This document shows, one piece after another, positions 20,092 to 35,090 of a DNA stretch of 64,000 nt. The stretch comes from Apostichopus japonicus. Lineage: Eukaryota; Echinodermata; Holothuroidea; Aspidochirotida; Stichopodidae. Where the stretch lies: contig NC_092575.1 of NCBI RefSeq assembly GCF_037975245.1, forward strand, positions 9,208,001-9,272,000, written 5' to 3'. The notes below the pieces were generated by a model. The model was given only the letters and a program-made list of their open reading frames with translations. It did no database searches and was not told the DNA's origin. Positions within the stretch are counted from its first letter, which is position 1. Each line of letters begins with the position of its first letter. The position numbers and the translations under genes are program-made.

Positions 20092-21336
20092 AATGCGGTA
20101 CACTTAAATCGAATGTGCGTTACCGATCAATCTAATGTGCGCTACCGATTAATCGAATGTGCGGTACCGGTCAATCCAATGTGCGGTACCGATCAATCCA
20201 ATGTGCGTTGCCGATCAATCGATTGTGCGGTACCGATAAATCGAATGTGCGTTACCGATCAATCGATTGTGCGGTACCGATTATTCGAATGTGCGGTACC
20301 GATGAATTGAATGTGCGTTGCCGATGAATCGAATATGCGGTAACGATCAATCGAATGTGCGGTACCGGTCAATCGAATGTGAGGAACCGATCAATCGAAT
20401 GTGCGGAACCGATCAATCGATTGTGCGGTACCGATCAATCGAATGTGCGGTACCCATAAATCGAATGTGCGGTACCGATCAATCGAATGAACGGTACCGA
20501 TCAATCGAATGTGCGGTACCGATCAATGGAGTTTGCGGTACTGCCAAATCGAATATGCGGTACCGATCAATCGAATGTGCGGTACCGATGAATCGAATGT
20601 GCGTTACGGATGAATCGAATGTGCGGTACCGATAATTCGAATGTGCGTTGCCGATAAATCGAATGTGCGTTACCGACCAATCGAATGTTCGGTGCCGATA
20701 AGTCGCATGTGCGGTGACGATCAATCGAATATGCAATACAGATAAATCAAATGTGCTGTATCGATCAATCGAATGTGCGGTACCGATAAATCGAATGTGC
20801 GGTACCGATCAATCGAATGTGCGGCACCGATGAATGGAATGTGCGGTACCGATCAATCGAATGTACGGTACCGATGAATGGAATGTGCGTTACCGATAAA
20901 TCGAATGTGCGTTGCCGATAAATTGAATGTGCGTTACCGATAAATCGAATGTGCCGTACGGATAAATCGAAAATGCGGTACACTTAAATTGAATGTGCGT
21001 TACCGATAAATCGAATGTGCCATATCGATAAATCGAAAATGCGGTACACTTAAATAGACTGTCCGTTACCGATAAATCGAATGTGCCGTACCGATAAATC
21101 GAAAATGCGGAACACTTAAATAGAATGTGCGTTACCGATCAATCGAATTCTGCGCTACCGATCAATCGAATGTGCGGTACCGGTCAATCCAATGTGCGGT
21201 ACCGATCAATCGATTGTGCGGTACCGATAAATCGAATGTGCGTTACCGATTAATCGATTGTGCGGTACCGATTATTTGAATGTGCGGTATCGATAAATTG
21301 AATGTGCGTTGCCGATAAATCGAATATGCGGTAACG
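20092..21336. repeat. Higher-order repeat block B, copy 2
   Basis: Second copy of 18425-19690, about one monomer shorter. A more diverged third version begins near 22380 (GGTCAATCCAATG at 22452). Confidence 0.8.
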
Positions 21337-24300
21337 ATCAATCGAATGTGCGGTACCGATCAATCGAATGTGCGTTACTGATCAAGCGATTGTTCGGTAC
21401 GGATCAATCGAATGTGCGGTACCGATAATTCAAATGTGAGGTATCGATCAATCGAATGTGCGTTGCCGATCAATCGAATGTGCGTTACTGATCAATCGAT
21501 TGTTCGGTACCGATCAATCGAACGTGCGGTACCGATAAATCAAATGTGCGGTATCGATCAATCGAATGTGCGTTGCCGATCAATCGAATGTGCGTTACTG
21601 ATCAATCGATTGTTCGGTACCGATCAATCGAACGTGCGGTACCGATAAATCAAATGTGCGGTATCGATCAATCGAATGTGCGGTACCGATAAATCGAATG
21701 TGCAGTACCGATCAATCGAATGTGCGATTCCGATAAATCGAATGTGCGTTACCAATTAATCGATTTTGCTGTACCGATCAATCGGTTGTTCGTAACGATC
21801 AATCGAATGTGCGGTACCGATAAATCGAATGTGCGGAACCGATATATGGATTGTGCGGTACCGATGACTCGAATATGCGGTACCGATGAATCGAATATGC
21901 GGAACCGATCAATCGATTGTGCGGTACCGATCAATGTGCGTTGCCGATAAATCGAATATGCGGTAACGATCAATCGAATGTGCGGTACCGATCAATCGAA
22001 TGTGCGGTACCGATCAATGGAGTTTGCGGTACCGCCAAATCGAATATGCGGTACCGATCAATCGAATGTGCGGTATCGATGAATGGCATGTGCGCTACCG
22101 ATCAATCGAATGTGCGGTACGGATGAATCGAATGTGCGGTACCGATAATTCGAATGTGCGTTGCCGATAAATCGAATGTGCGTTACCGACCAATCGAATG
22201 TGCGGTTCCGATCAGTCGCATGTGCGGTGACGATCAATCGAATATGCAATACAGATAAATCAAATGTGCGGTATCGATCAATCGAATGTGCGGTACCGAT
22301 AAATCGAATGCGCGTTGCCGATAAATTGAATGTGCGTTACCGATAAATCGAATGTGCCGTACCGATAAATCGAAAATGCGGTACACTTAAATTGAATGTG
22401 CGTAACCGATCAATCGAATTTGCGCTACCGATTAATCGAATGTTCGATACCGGTCAATCCAATGTGCGCTACCGATCAATCGAATGTGCGTTGCCGATCA
22501 ATCGATTGTGCGGTACCGATAAATCGAATGTGCGTTACCGATCAATCGAATGTGCGGTACCGATTATTCGAATGTGCGGTACCGATCAATCGAATGTGCG
22601 TTGCCGATAAATCGAATATGCGGTAACGATCAATCGAATGTGCGGAACCGATCAATCGAATGTGAGGAACCGATCAATCGAATGTGCGGAACCGATCAAT
22701 CGATTGTGCGGTGCCGAACAATCGAATGCGCGGTTACGATTAATCGAATGTGCTGTACCAATCAATCGAATGTGCGGTACCCATAAATCGAATGTGCGGT
22801 ATTGATCAATCGAATGAACGGTACCGATCAATCGAATGTGCGGTACCGATCAATGAAGTGTGCGGTACCGCCAAATCGAATATGCGGTACCAATCAATCG
22901 AATGTGCGGTACCGATGAATGGAATGTGCGGTACCGATGAATCGAATGTGCGGTACGGATGAATCGAATGTGCGGTACCGATCAATTGAATGTGCGGTAC
23001 CGATAAATAGAATGTGCGTTGCCGGTCAATAGAAGGTGCGATGTCGATCAATCGAATGTGCGGTACCGATCAATCGAATGTGCATTGCTTGTCAATCGAT
23101 TGTGCGGTGCCGATCAATCGAATGGGCGGTACCGATCAATCGAATGTGCGGTACCGATCAATGGAGTGTACGGTACCGCCAAATCCAATGTGCGGTACCG
23201 ATCAATCGAATGAGCAGTACCGATGAATAGAGTGTGCGGTACCGATTAATCGAATGTGCGGTACCTATAAATCAAATGTGGTTACGTATAAATCGAATGT
23301 GCGGTACATGCAAATAGAATGTGCGGTATCGATCAATCGAATGTGCCGTACCGATGAATGGAATGTGCAGTACCGATGAATGGAATGTGCGGTACCGATA
23401 AATCGAATGTGCAGTACCGATCAATCGAATATGCGGTACCGATAAATCGAATTTGCGGTACGGATGAAACGAATTTGCGGTACCGATCAATCGATTGTGC
23501 GGTGCCGATCAATCGAATGGGCTGTACTGATCAATCGAATGTGCGTGCCGATAAATCGAATGTGCGGTACCAATTAATCGATTGTGCGGTACCGATAAAT
23601 AGAGTGTGCGGTACCGATCAATGGAGTATACGATTCCGCCAAATCGAATTTGCGTTACCGATCAATCGAATGTGCAGTACCGATGAATGGAATGTGCGGT
23701 ACCGATCAATCGAATGTGGGGGCCGGATAAATTGAATGTGCGGTATCGATCAATCGAATGTGCGGTACCGATCAATCGAATGTGCGGTACCGATCAATCG
23801 AGTATACGGTACCGATAAATAGAATGTACGGTACCGATAAATCGAATATGCGGTACCAATAAATCGAATGTGCGTTGCCGATAAATCGAATGTGCGTTAC
23901 CGATCAATCGAATGTGCGATTGATCAAATCGAATGTGCGGTACCGATCAATCGAATGTGCGGTACCTATAAATCGAATGTGGGTTACCGATAAATCGAAT
24001 GTGCGGTACATGTAAATAGAATGTGCGTTACCGATCAATCGAATATGCGCTACCGATCAATCGAATGTGCGGTTCCGGTCAATCCAATATGCGGTACCGA
24101 TGAATCGAATGTGCGTTGCCGATAATTCGAATATGCGGTACCGATCAATCGATTGTGCGGCAGCGATAAATCGAATATGTGTTACCGATCAATCGAATGT
24201 GCGGTACCGATCAATCGAATGTGCGGTATCGATAAATGGAATGTGCGGTATCGATCAATCGAATGTGCGTTACCAATTAATTGATTGTGCTGTACCGATC

Positions 24301-26269
24301 AATCGAATGTGCGGTTACGATTAATCGAATGTGCGGTACCGATCAATCGAATGTGCGATACCGATACATCGAATGTGCGGTACCGATCAATCGAATGTGC
24401 GGTATCGATAAATGGAATGTGCGGTGTCGATCAATCGAATGTGCGGTACCCATCAATCGTATGTGCGGTACCGATTAATCGAATGTGCGTTGCCGATCAA
24501 TCTAATGTGCGGTACCGATAAATTGAACGTGCGCTGCCGATAAATCGAATGTGCGGTACCGATCAATCGAATGTGCGGCACGGATAAATCGAATGTGTGG
24601 TATCGATCAATTGAATATGCGTTACCAATTAATCGATTGTGCTGTACCGATCAATCGAATGTGCGGTACATTTAAATAGAACGTTCGGTACCGATCAATC
24701 GAATGTGCTGTACCTATCAATCGAATGTGCGTTGCCGATCAATCGAATGTGCGGTACAGATTAATCGAATGTGCGTTGCCGATAAATGGAATGTGCGGTA
24801 GCGATCAATCGAATGTGCGGTACCGATCAATCGAATGTGCGGTACGGATAAATCGAATTTGCGGTACGGATAAATCAAATGTGCGGTACCGATCAACCGA
24901 ATGTGCAATACCAATTAATCGAATGTGCGTTACTGATAAACCGAATATGCATTACAGATCAATCGAAGGTGCGGTACTGATCAATCGAATTTACGCTACC
25001 AACCAATCGAATGTGCGGTACCGATAGTTAGAATGTGCGTTGCCGATCAATCGAATGTGCGATTGATCAATCGAATGTGCGGTACCGATCAATCGATTGT
25101 GCGGTACCGATCAATTGAATGTGCCGTACCGATAAATCTAGAGTGCGGTACCGATAAGTCGAATGTGCGGTGCCGAACAATCGAATATGCGGTGACGATC
25201 AATCGAATGTGTTGTACCGATAAAACGAATGTGCGGTTCCGATCAATCGAATGTGCGGTACCGATGAATCGAATGTGCGTTGCCGATAATTCGAATATGC
25301 GGTACCGATCAATCGATTGTGCGGCAGCGATAAATCGAATATGTGTTACCGATCAATCGAATGTGCGGTACCGATCAATCGAATGTGCGGTATCGATAAA
25401 TGGAATGTGCGGTATCGATCAATCGAATGTGCGTTACCAATTAATTGATTGTGCTGTACCGATCAATCGAATGTGCGGTACATTTAAATAGAATCTGCAA
25501 TACCGATAAATCGAATGTGCGGTACCGATCAATCGAATGTGCGTTGCCGATCAATCGAATGTGCGGTACCGATTAATCGAATGTGCGTTGCCGTTAACTA
25601 GAATGTGCGGTTCCAATCAATAGAATGTTCGGTACCGATCAATCGATTGTGCTGTACCGATTAATCGAATGTGCGGTACCGATTAATCGAATGTGCGCTA
25701 CCGATCAATCGAATGTGCGTTACCTATAAATCGAAGCTGCAGTACCGATCCTCGAATGTGCGGTACCGATCAATCGAATATGCGGTACCGAGAAATCGAA
25801 TGTGCTGTACCAATCAATCGAATGTGCGGTACCGAGAAATCGAATGTGCGGTTCCAAAAAATGGAATGTGCGGTACATTTAAATAGAATGTGCAGTTCCG
25901 ATCAATCGAATGTGCGGTACCGATTAATCAAATGTGCGGTATCGATCAATCGAATGTGCGGTACCGATAAACCGAATGTGCGTTGCCGATCAATCGAATG
26001 TGCGTTATCAATTAATCGATTGTGCTGTACCGATCAATCGAATGTGCGGTACTTTTAAATAGAATGTGCGGTACCGATCAATCGAATGTGCTGTACCGAT
26101 CAATCGAATGTGCGATGCCGATCAATCGATTGTGCGGTACCGATCAATCGAATGTGCGGTACCGATCAATCGAATGTGCGGTAACAATAAGTCGAATGTG
26201 AGGTACCGATAAATCAAATATGCGATTACGATGAATAGAATGTGCAATACCGATCAATCGAATGTGCGT

Positions 26270-29200
26270 TGCCGATCAATCGAATGTGCGGTTCCGATCA
26301 AAAGAATGTGCGGTACCGATATTTCGAATGTGCGGTACCGATCAATCGAATGTGCGGTACCGATAAATCGAATGCGCGGTACCCATCAATCGAAGGTGCG
26401 GTACCGAAAAGTCGAAAGTGCGGTGCCGAACAATGGAATATGCGGTGACGATCAATCGAATGTGTTGTACCGATAACACGAATTTAGGGTACCGATCAAT
26501 CGAACGTGCGGTACCGATAAATCGAACGTGCGGTACCGATAAATCGAATGTGCGGTACCGATAAATCGAAGCTTCGGTACATTTAAATATAATGTGCGTT
26601 ACCGATCAATCGAATGTGCGCTACCGATCAATCGAATGTGCTTTACCGGTCAATCGAATGTGCGATACCGATCAATCGAATGTGCGTTGCCGATCAATCG
26701 TGTGTGCGGTACCGATAAATCGAATGTGCGTTACCGATCAATCGATTGTGCGCTACTGATTAATGGTATGTGCGGTACCGATTAATCGAATGTGCGATAC
26801 CGATCAATCGAATGTGCGTTACCTATATATCGAAGCTGCAGTACCGATCAATCGAATGTGCGGTACCGAAAAATCGAATGTGCGGTACCTATAAATCGAA
26901 TGTGCGGTACCGATCAATCGAATGTGTGGTTCCAAGATATGGAATGTGCGGTACATTTAAATAGAATGTGCGGTACCGATAAATCAAATACGCGGTACCG
27001 ATTTATTGAATGTGCGGTATCGATCAATCGAATGTGCGGTACTGATATATCGAATGTGAGGAACCGATCAAACGAATGTGCGGAACCGATCAATCGATTG
27101 TGCGGTGCCGATCAATCGAATGTGGAATGACGATTAATCGAATGTGCTTTACCGATCAATCGAATGTGCTTTACCGATAAATCGGATGTGCGGTACCGAT
27201 CAATCGAATGTGCGGAACCGATAAATCGAATGTGCGTTGCCGATAATTTGAATGTGCGGTACCGATCAATCGAATGTGCGGTATCGATCAATCGAATATG
27301 CGTTACCAATTAATCGATTGTGCTGTACCGATCAATCGAATGTGCGGTACATTTAAATGGAATTTGCGGTACCGATAAATGGAATGTGCTGTACCGATCA
27401 ATCGAATGTGCGTTACCGATCAATCGATTGTGTGGTGCCGATCAGTCGTATGTGCGGTGACTATCAATCGAATATGCAATACAGTAAAATCAAATGTGCG
27501 GTATCGATCAATCGAATGTGCGGTACCGATAACTCGGATGTACGGTACCGATCAATCGAATGTGCGGTACCGATAAATCGAATGTGCGTTGCCGATAATT
27601 TGAATGTGCGGTACCGATCAATCGAATGTGCGGTATCGATCATTCGAATATGCGTTACCAATTAATCGATTGTGCTGTACCGATCAATCGAATATGCGGT
27701 AGATTTAAATAGAATGTGCGGTACCGATAAATCGAATGTGCTGTACCGATCAATCGAATGTGCGTTGCCGATAAATGGAATGTGCGGTAACGATCAATCG
27801 AATGTGCGGTAGCGATCAATCGAATGTGCGGTACGGATAAATCGAATTTGCGGTACCGATCAATCGAATGTGCGGTGACGATCAATCGAATATGCGGTAC
27901 GGATAAATCAAATGTGCGGTACCGATCAAGCGAATGTGCAGTACCAATTAATCAAATTTGCGTTACCGATAAATCAAATGTGCGTTACCAATTAATCGAT
28001 TGTGCTATACCGATCAATCGATTGTGCGGTACCGATCAATCGAATGTGCGGTAACAATAAATCGAATGTGAGGTACCGATAAATCGAATATGCGATTACG
28101 ATGAATAGAATGTGCAATACCGATCAATCGAATGTGCGTTGCCGATCAATCGAATGTGCGGTTCCGATCAAAAGAATGTGCGTTGCCGTTAAAAAGAATG
28201 TGCGGTTCCGATCAATAGAATGTGCGGTACCAATCAATCGAATGTGCGGTACCGATTAATCGTATGTGCGGTACCGATTAATCGATTGTGCGCTACCGAT
28301 CAATCGAATGTGCGGTACCGATAAATGGAATGTGCGGTACCGATCAATCGAATGTGCGGTTCCAAAAAATGGAATGTGCGGTACATTTAAATAGAATGTG
28401 CGGTACCGATCAATCGAATGTGCGGTTCCAAAAAATGGAATGTGCGGTACATTTTAATAGAATGTGCGGTACCGATAAATCGAATGTGCTGTACCTATCA
28501 ATCGAATGTGCGTTGCCGATCAATCGAATGTGCGGTACAGATTAATCGAATGTGCGTTGCCGATAAATGGAATGTGCGGTAACGATCAATCGAATGTGCG
28601 GTACCGATCAATCGAATGTGCGGTACGGATAAATCGAATTTGCGGTACCTATCAATCGAATGTGCGGTGACGATCAATAGAATATGCGGTACGGATAAAT
28701 CAAATGTGCGGTACCGATCAATCGAATGTGCAGTACCAATTAATCGAATGTGCGTTACCAATAAACCGAATATGCATTACAGATCAATCGAAGGTGCGGT
28801 ACTGATCAATCGAATTTACGCTACCAACCAATCGAATGTGCGGTACCGATAGCTCGAATGTGGGTTGCCTATCAATCGAATGTGCGATTGATTAATCGAA
28901 TGTGCGGTACCGATCAATCGAATGTGCGGTACAGATCAATTGAATGTGCGGTACCGATAAATCGAATGTGCGGAACGGATAAATTGAATGTGCGGTACCG
29001 ATTAATCGAATGCGCGGTACCGATCAATCGAAGGTGCGGTACCGATAAGTCGAATGTGCGGTGCCGAACAATCGAATATGCGGTGAAGATCAATCGAATG
29101 TGTTGTACCGATAAAACGAATGTGCGGTTCCGATCAATCGAATGTGCGGTACCGATACATCGAATGTGCGTTCCGATAATTCGAATATGCGGTACCGATC

Positions 29201-29566
29201 AATCGATTGTGCGGCAGCGATAAATCGAATATGTGTTACCGATCAATCGATTGTGCGGTACCGATCAATCGAATGTGCGGTACCGATCAATCGAATGTGC
29301 GGTATCGATAAATGGAATGTGCGGTGTCGATCAATCGAATGTGCGGTACCGATAAATCGAATGTGCAGTACCGATCAATCGGATGTGCGTTATCGATAAA
29401 TCGAAGGTGCGTTGCCGATAATTTGAATGTGCGGTACCGATCAATCGAATGTGCGGTATCGATCAATCGATTATGCGTTACCAATTAATCGATTGTGCGG
29501 TACCGATCAATCGAATGTGCGGTACTTTTAAATAGAATGTGCGGTACCGATAAATCGAATGTGCGT
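26270..29566. repeat. Higher-order repeat block C, copy 1
   Basis: 3,297-bp block repeated directly downstream with only a few differences (for example ATTAATCG against AATAAATCG near 27308 and 30605). Rare markers are GATCAAAAGAATG, GATATTTCG, TAACACGAATTTAGG, TATATATCGAAGC and CAGTAAAATCAAATG. Confidence 0.9.
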
Positions 29567-32500
29567 TGCCGATCAATCGAATGTGCGGTTCCGATCAAAA
29601 GAATGTGCGGTACCGATATTTCGAATGTGCGGTACCGATCAATCGAATGTGCGGTACCGATAAATCGAATGCGCGGTACCCATCAATCGAAGGTGCGGTA
29701 CCGAAAAGTCGAAAGTGCGGTGCCGAACAATGGAATATGCGGTGACGATCAATCGAATGTGTTGTACCGATAACACGAATTTAGGGTACCGATCAATCGA
29801 ACGTGCGGTACCGATAAATCGAATGTGCGGTACCGATAAATCGAATGTGCGGTACCGATAAATCGAAGCTTCGGTACATTTAAATATAATGTGCGTTACC
29901 GATCAATCGAATGTGCGCTACCGATCAATCGAATGTGCTTTACCGGTCAATCGAATGTGCGATACCGATCAATCGAATGTGCGTTGCCGATCAATCGTGT
30001 GTGCGGTACCGATAAATCGAATGTGCGTTACCGATCAATCGATTGTGCGCTACTGATTAATGGTATGTGCGGTACCGATTAATCGAATGTGCGATACCGA
30101 TCAATCGAATGTGCGTTACCTATATATCGAAGCTGCAGTACCGATCAATCGAATGTGCGGTACCGAAAAATCGAATGTGCGGTACCTATAAATCGAATGT
30201 GCGGTACCGATCAATCGAATGTGTGGTTCCAAGATATGGAATGTGCGGTACATTTAAATAGAATGTGCGGTACCGATAAATCAAATACGCGGTACCGATT
30301 TATTGAATGTGCGGTATCGATCAATCGAATGTGCGGTACTGATATATCGAATGTGAGGAACCGATCAAACGAATGTGCGGAACCGATCAATCGATTGTGC
30401 GGTGCCGATCAATCGAATGTGGAATGACGATTAATCGAATGTGCTTTACCGATCAATCGAATGTGCTTTACCGATAAATCGGATGTGCGGTACCGATCAA
30501 TCGAATGTGCGGAACCGATAAATCGAATGTGCGTTGCCGATAATTTGAATGTGCGGTACCGATCAATCGAATGTGCGGTATCGATCAATCGAATATGCGT
30601 TACCAATAAATCGATTGTGCTGTACCGATCAATCGAATGTGCGGTACATTTAAATGGAATTTGCGGTACCGATAAATGGAATGTGCTGTACCGATCAATC
30701 GAATGTGCGTTACCGATCAATCGATTGTGTGGTGCCGATCAGTCGTATGTGCGGTGACTATCAATCGAATATGCAATACAGTAAAATCAAATGTGCGGTA
30801 TCGATCAATCGAATGTGCGGTACCGATAACTCGGATGTACGGTACCGATCAATCGAATGTGCGGTACCGATAAATCGAATGTGCGTTGCCGATAATTTGA
30901 ATGTGCGGTACCGATCAATCGAATGTGCGGTATCGATCATTCGAATATGCGTTACCAATTAATCGATTGTGCTGTACCGATCAATCGAATATGCGGTAGA
31001 TTTAAATAGAATGTGCGGTACCGATAAATCGAATGTGCTGTACCGATCAATCGAATGTGCGTTGCCGATAAATGGAATGTGCGGTAACGATCAATCGAAT
31101 GTGCGGTAGCGATCAATCGAATGTGCGGTACGGATAAATCGAATTTGCGGTACCGATCAATCGAATGTGCGGTGACGATCAATCGAATATGCGGTACGGA
31201 TAAATCAAATGTGCGGTACCGATCAAGCGAATGTGCAGTACCAATTAATCAAATTTGCGTTACCGATAAATCAAATGTGCGTTACCAATTAATCGATTGT
31301 GCTATACCGATCAATCGATTGTGCGGTACCGATCAATCGAATGTGCGGTAACAATAAATCGAATGTGAGGTACCGATAAATCGAATATGCGATTACGATG
31401 AATAGAATGTGCAATACCGATCAATCGAATGTGCGTTGCCGATCAATCGAATGTGCGGTTCCGATCAAAAGAATGTGCGTTGCCGTTAAAAAGAATGTGC
31501 GGTTCCGATCAATAGAATGTGCGGTACCAATCAATCGAATGTGCGGTACCGATTAATCGTATGTGCGGTACCGATTAATCGATTGTGCGCTACCGATCAA
31601 TCGAATGTGCGGTACCGATAAATGGAATGTGCGGTACCGATCAATCGAATGTGCGGTTCCAAAAAATGGAATGTGCGGTACATTTAAATAGAATGTGCGG
31701 TACCGATCAATCGAATGTGCGGTTCCAAGAATGGAATGTGCGGTACATTTTAATAGAATGTGCGGTACCGATAAATCGAATGTGCTGTACCTATCAATCG
31801 AATGTGCGTTGCCGATCAATCGAATGTGCGGTACAGATTAATCGAATGTGCGTTGCCGATAAATGGAATGTGCGGTAACGATCAATCGAATGTGCGGTAC
31901 CGATCAATCGAATGTGCGGTACGGATAAATCGAATTTGCGGTACCTATCAATCGAATGTGCGGTGACGATCAATAGAATATGCGGTACGGATAAATCAAA
32001 TGTGCGGTACCGATCAATCGAATGTGCAGTACCAATTAATCGAATGTGCGTTACCAATAAACCGAATATGCATTACAGATCAATCGAAGGTGCGGTACTG
32101 ATCAATCGAATTTACGCTACCAACCAATCGAATGTGCGGTACCGATAGCTCGAATGTGGGTTGCCTATCAATCGAATGTGCGATTGATTAATCGAATGTG
32201 CGGTACCGATCAATCGAATGTGCGGTACAGATCAATTGAATGTGCGGTACCGATAAATCGAATGTGCGGAACGGATAAATTGAATGTGCGGTACCGATTA
32301 ATCGAATGCGCGGTACCGATCAATCGAAGGTGCGGTACCGATAAGTCGAATGTGCGTTGCCGATAAATCGAATATGCAGTGAAGATCAATCGAATGTGTT
32401 GTACCGATAAAACGAATGTGCGGTTCCGATCAATCGAATGTGCGGTACCGATACATCGAATGTGCGTTCCGATAATTCGAATATGCGGTACCGATCAATC

Positions 32501-32863
32501 GATTGTGCGGCAGCGATAAATCGAATATGTGTTACCGATCAATCGATTGTGCGGTACCGATCAATCGAATGTGCGGTACCGATCAATCGAATGTGCGGTA
32601 TCGATAAATGGAATGTGCGGTGTCGATCAATCGAATGTGCGGTACCGATAAATCGAATGTGCAGTACCGATCAATCGGATGTGCGTTATCGATAAATCGA
32701 AGGTGCGTTGCCGATAATTTGAATGTGCGGTACCGATCAATCGAATGTGCGGTATCGATCAATCGATTATGCGTTACCAATTAATCGATTGTGCGGTACC
32801 GATCAATCGAATGTGCGGTACTTTTAAATAGAATGTGCGGTACCGATAAATCGAATGTGCTGT
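29567..32863. repeat. Higher-order repeat block C, copy 2
   Basis: Nearly identical to 26270-29566 over its whole length, with a one-base deletion at 31727-31730 (CCAAGAATGG where copy 1 has CCAAAAAATGG at 28430) changing the offset from 3,297 to 3,296. Confidence 0.9.
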
Positions 32864-33169
32864 ACCGATAAATCGAATGTGCGGTATCGATCATTCGAAT
32901 ATGCGTTACCAATTAATCGATTGTGCTGTACCGATCAATCGAATGTGCGGTACATTTAAATAGAATGTGCAATACCGATAAATCGAATGTGCGGTACCGA
33001 TCAATCGAGTGTGCGTTGCCGATCAATCGAATGTGCGGTACCGATTAATCGAATGTGCGGTACCGATCAATCGAATGTGCGTTCCCGATCAATCGAATGT
33101 GCGGTATCGATTAATCGAATGTGCGTTGCCGATAAATAGAATGTGCGGTACCGATAAATCGAATGTGCG

Positions 33170-35090
33170 GTACCGATAAATCGAAGCTTCGGTACATTTA
33201 AATAGAATGTGCGTTACCGATCAATCGAATGTGCGCTACCGATCAATCGAATGTGCTTTACCGGTCAATCGAATGTGCGATACCGATCAATCGAATGTGC
33301 GTTGCCGATCAATCGTGTGTTCGGTACCGATAAATCGAATGTGCGATACTGATCAATCGATTGTGCGCTACTGATTAATGGTATGTGCGGTACCGATTAA
33401 TCGAATGTGCGATACCGATCAATCGAATGTGCGTTACCTATATATCGAAGCTGCAGTACCGATCAATCGAATGTGCGGTACCGAAAAATCGAATGTGCGG
33501 TACCTATAAATCGAATGTGCGGTACCGATCAATCGAATGTGTGGTTCCAAGATATGGAATGTGCGGTACATTTAAATAGAATGTGCGGTACATTTAAATA
33601 GAATGTGCGGTACCGATAAATCAAATACGCGGTACCGATTTATTGAATGTGCGGTATCGATCAATCGAATGTGCGATACCGATCAATCGAATGTGCTTTA
33701 CCGATCAATCGAATGTGCTTTACCGATAAATCGGATGTGCGGTACCGATCAATCGAATGTGCGGAACCGATAAATCGAATGTGCCTTGCCGATAATTTGA
33801 ATGTGCGGTACCGATCAATCGAATGTGCGGTATCGATCAATCGAATATGCGTTACCAATTAATCGATTGTGCTGTACCGATCAATCGAATGTGCGGTACA
33901 TTTAAATGGAATTTGCGGTACCGATAAATGGAATGTGCTGTACCGATCAATCGAATGTGCGTTGCCGATCAATCGATTGTGTGGTGCCGATCAGTCGTAT
34001 GTGCGGTGACTATCAATCGAATATGCAATACAGTAAAATCAAATGTGCGGTATCGATCATTCGAATATGCGTTACCAATTAATCGATTGTGCTGTACCGA
34101 TCAATCGAATGTGCGGTAGATTTAAATAGAATGTGCGGTACCGATAAATCGAATGTGCTGTACCGATCAATCGAATGTGCGGTGCCGATAAATGGAATGT
34201 GCGGTAACGATCAATCGAATGTGCGGTAGCGATCAATCGAATGTGCGGTACGGATAAATCGAATTTGTGGTACCGATCAATCGAATGTGCGGTGACGATC
34301 AATCGAATATGCGGTACGGATAAATCAAATGTGCGGTACCGATCAAGCGAATGTGCAGTACCAATTAATCAAATTTGCGTTACCGATAAATCAAATGTGC
34401 GTTACCAATTAATCGATTGTGCTATACCGATCAATCGATTGTGCGGTACCGATCAATCGAATGTGCGGTAACAATAAATCGAATGTGAGGTACCGATAAA
34501 TCGAATATGCGATTACGATGAATAGAATGTGCAATACCGATCAATCGAATGCGCGTTGCCGATCAATCGAATGTGCGGTTCCGATCAAAAGAATGTGCGT
34601 TGCCGTTAAAAAGAATGTGCGGTTCCGATCAATAGAATGTGCGGTACCAATCAATCGAATGTGCGGTACCGATTAATCGTATGTGCGGTACCGATCAATC
34701 GATTGTGCGCTACCGATCAATCGAATGTGCGGTACCGATAAATGGAATGTGCGGTACCGATCAATCGAATGTGCGGTTCCAAAAAATGGAATGTGCGGTA
34801 CATTTAAATAGAATGTGCGGTACCGATCAATCGAATGTGCGGTTCCAAGAATGGAATGTGCGGTACATTTTAATAGAATGTGCGGTACCGATAAATCGAA
34901 TGTGCTGTACCTATCAAACGAATGTGCGTTGCCGATCAATCGAATGTGCGGTACAGATTAATCGAATGTGCGTTGCCGATAAATGGAATGTGCGGTAACG
35001 ATCAATCGAATGTGCGGTACCGATCAATCGAATGTGCGGTACGGATAAATCGAATTTGCGGTACCTATCAATCGAATGTGCGGTGACGAT
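33170..35090. repeat. Higher-order repeat block C, partial copy 3
   Basis: Follows copy 2 from the GAAGCTTCGGTACATTT marker (33182) on, first at offset about 3,318 and later 3,120, so it has lost about nine monomers internally (between about 33660 and 34070). It then breaks into short local duplications at 35090-35540. Confidence 0.8.
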
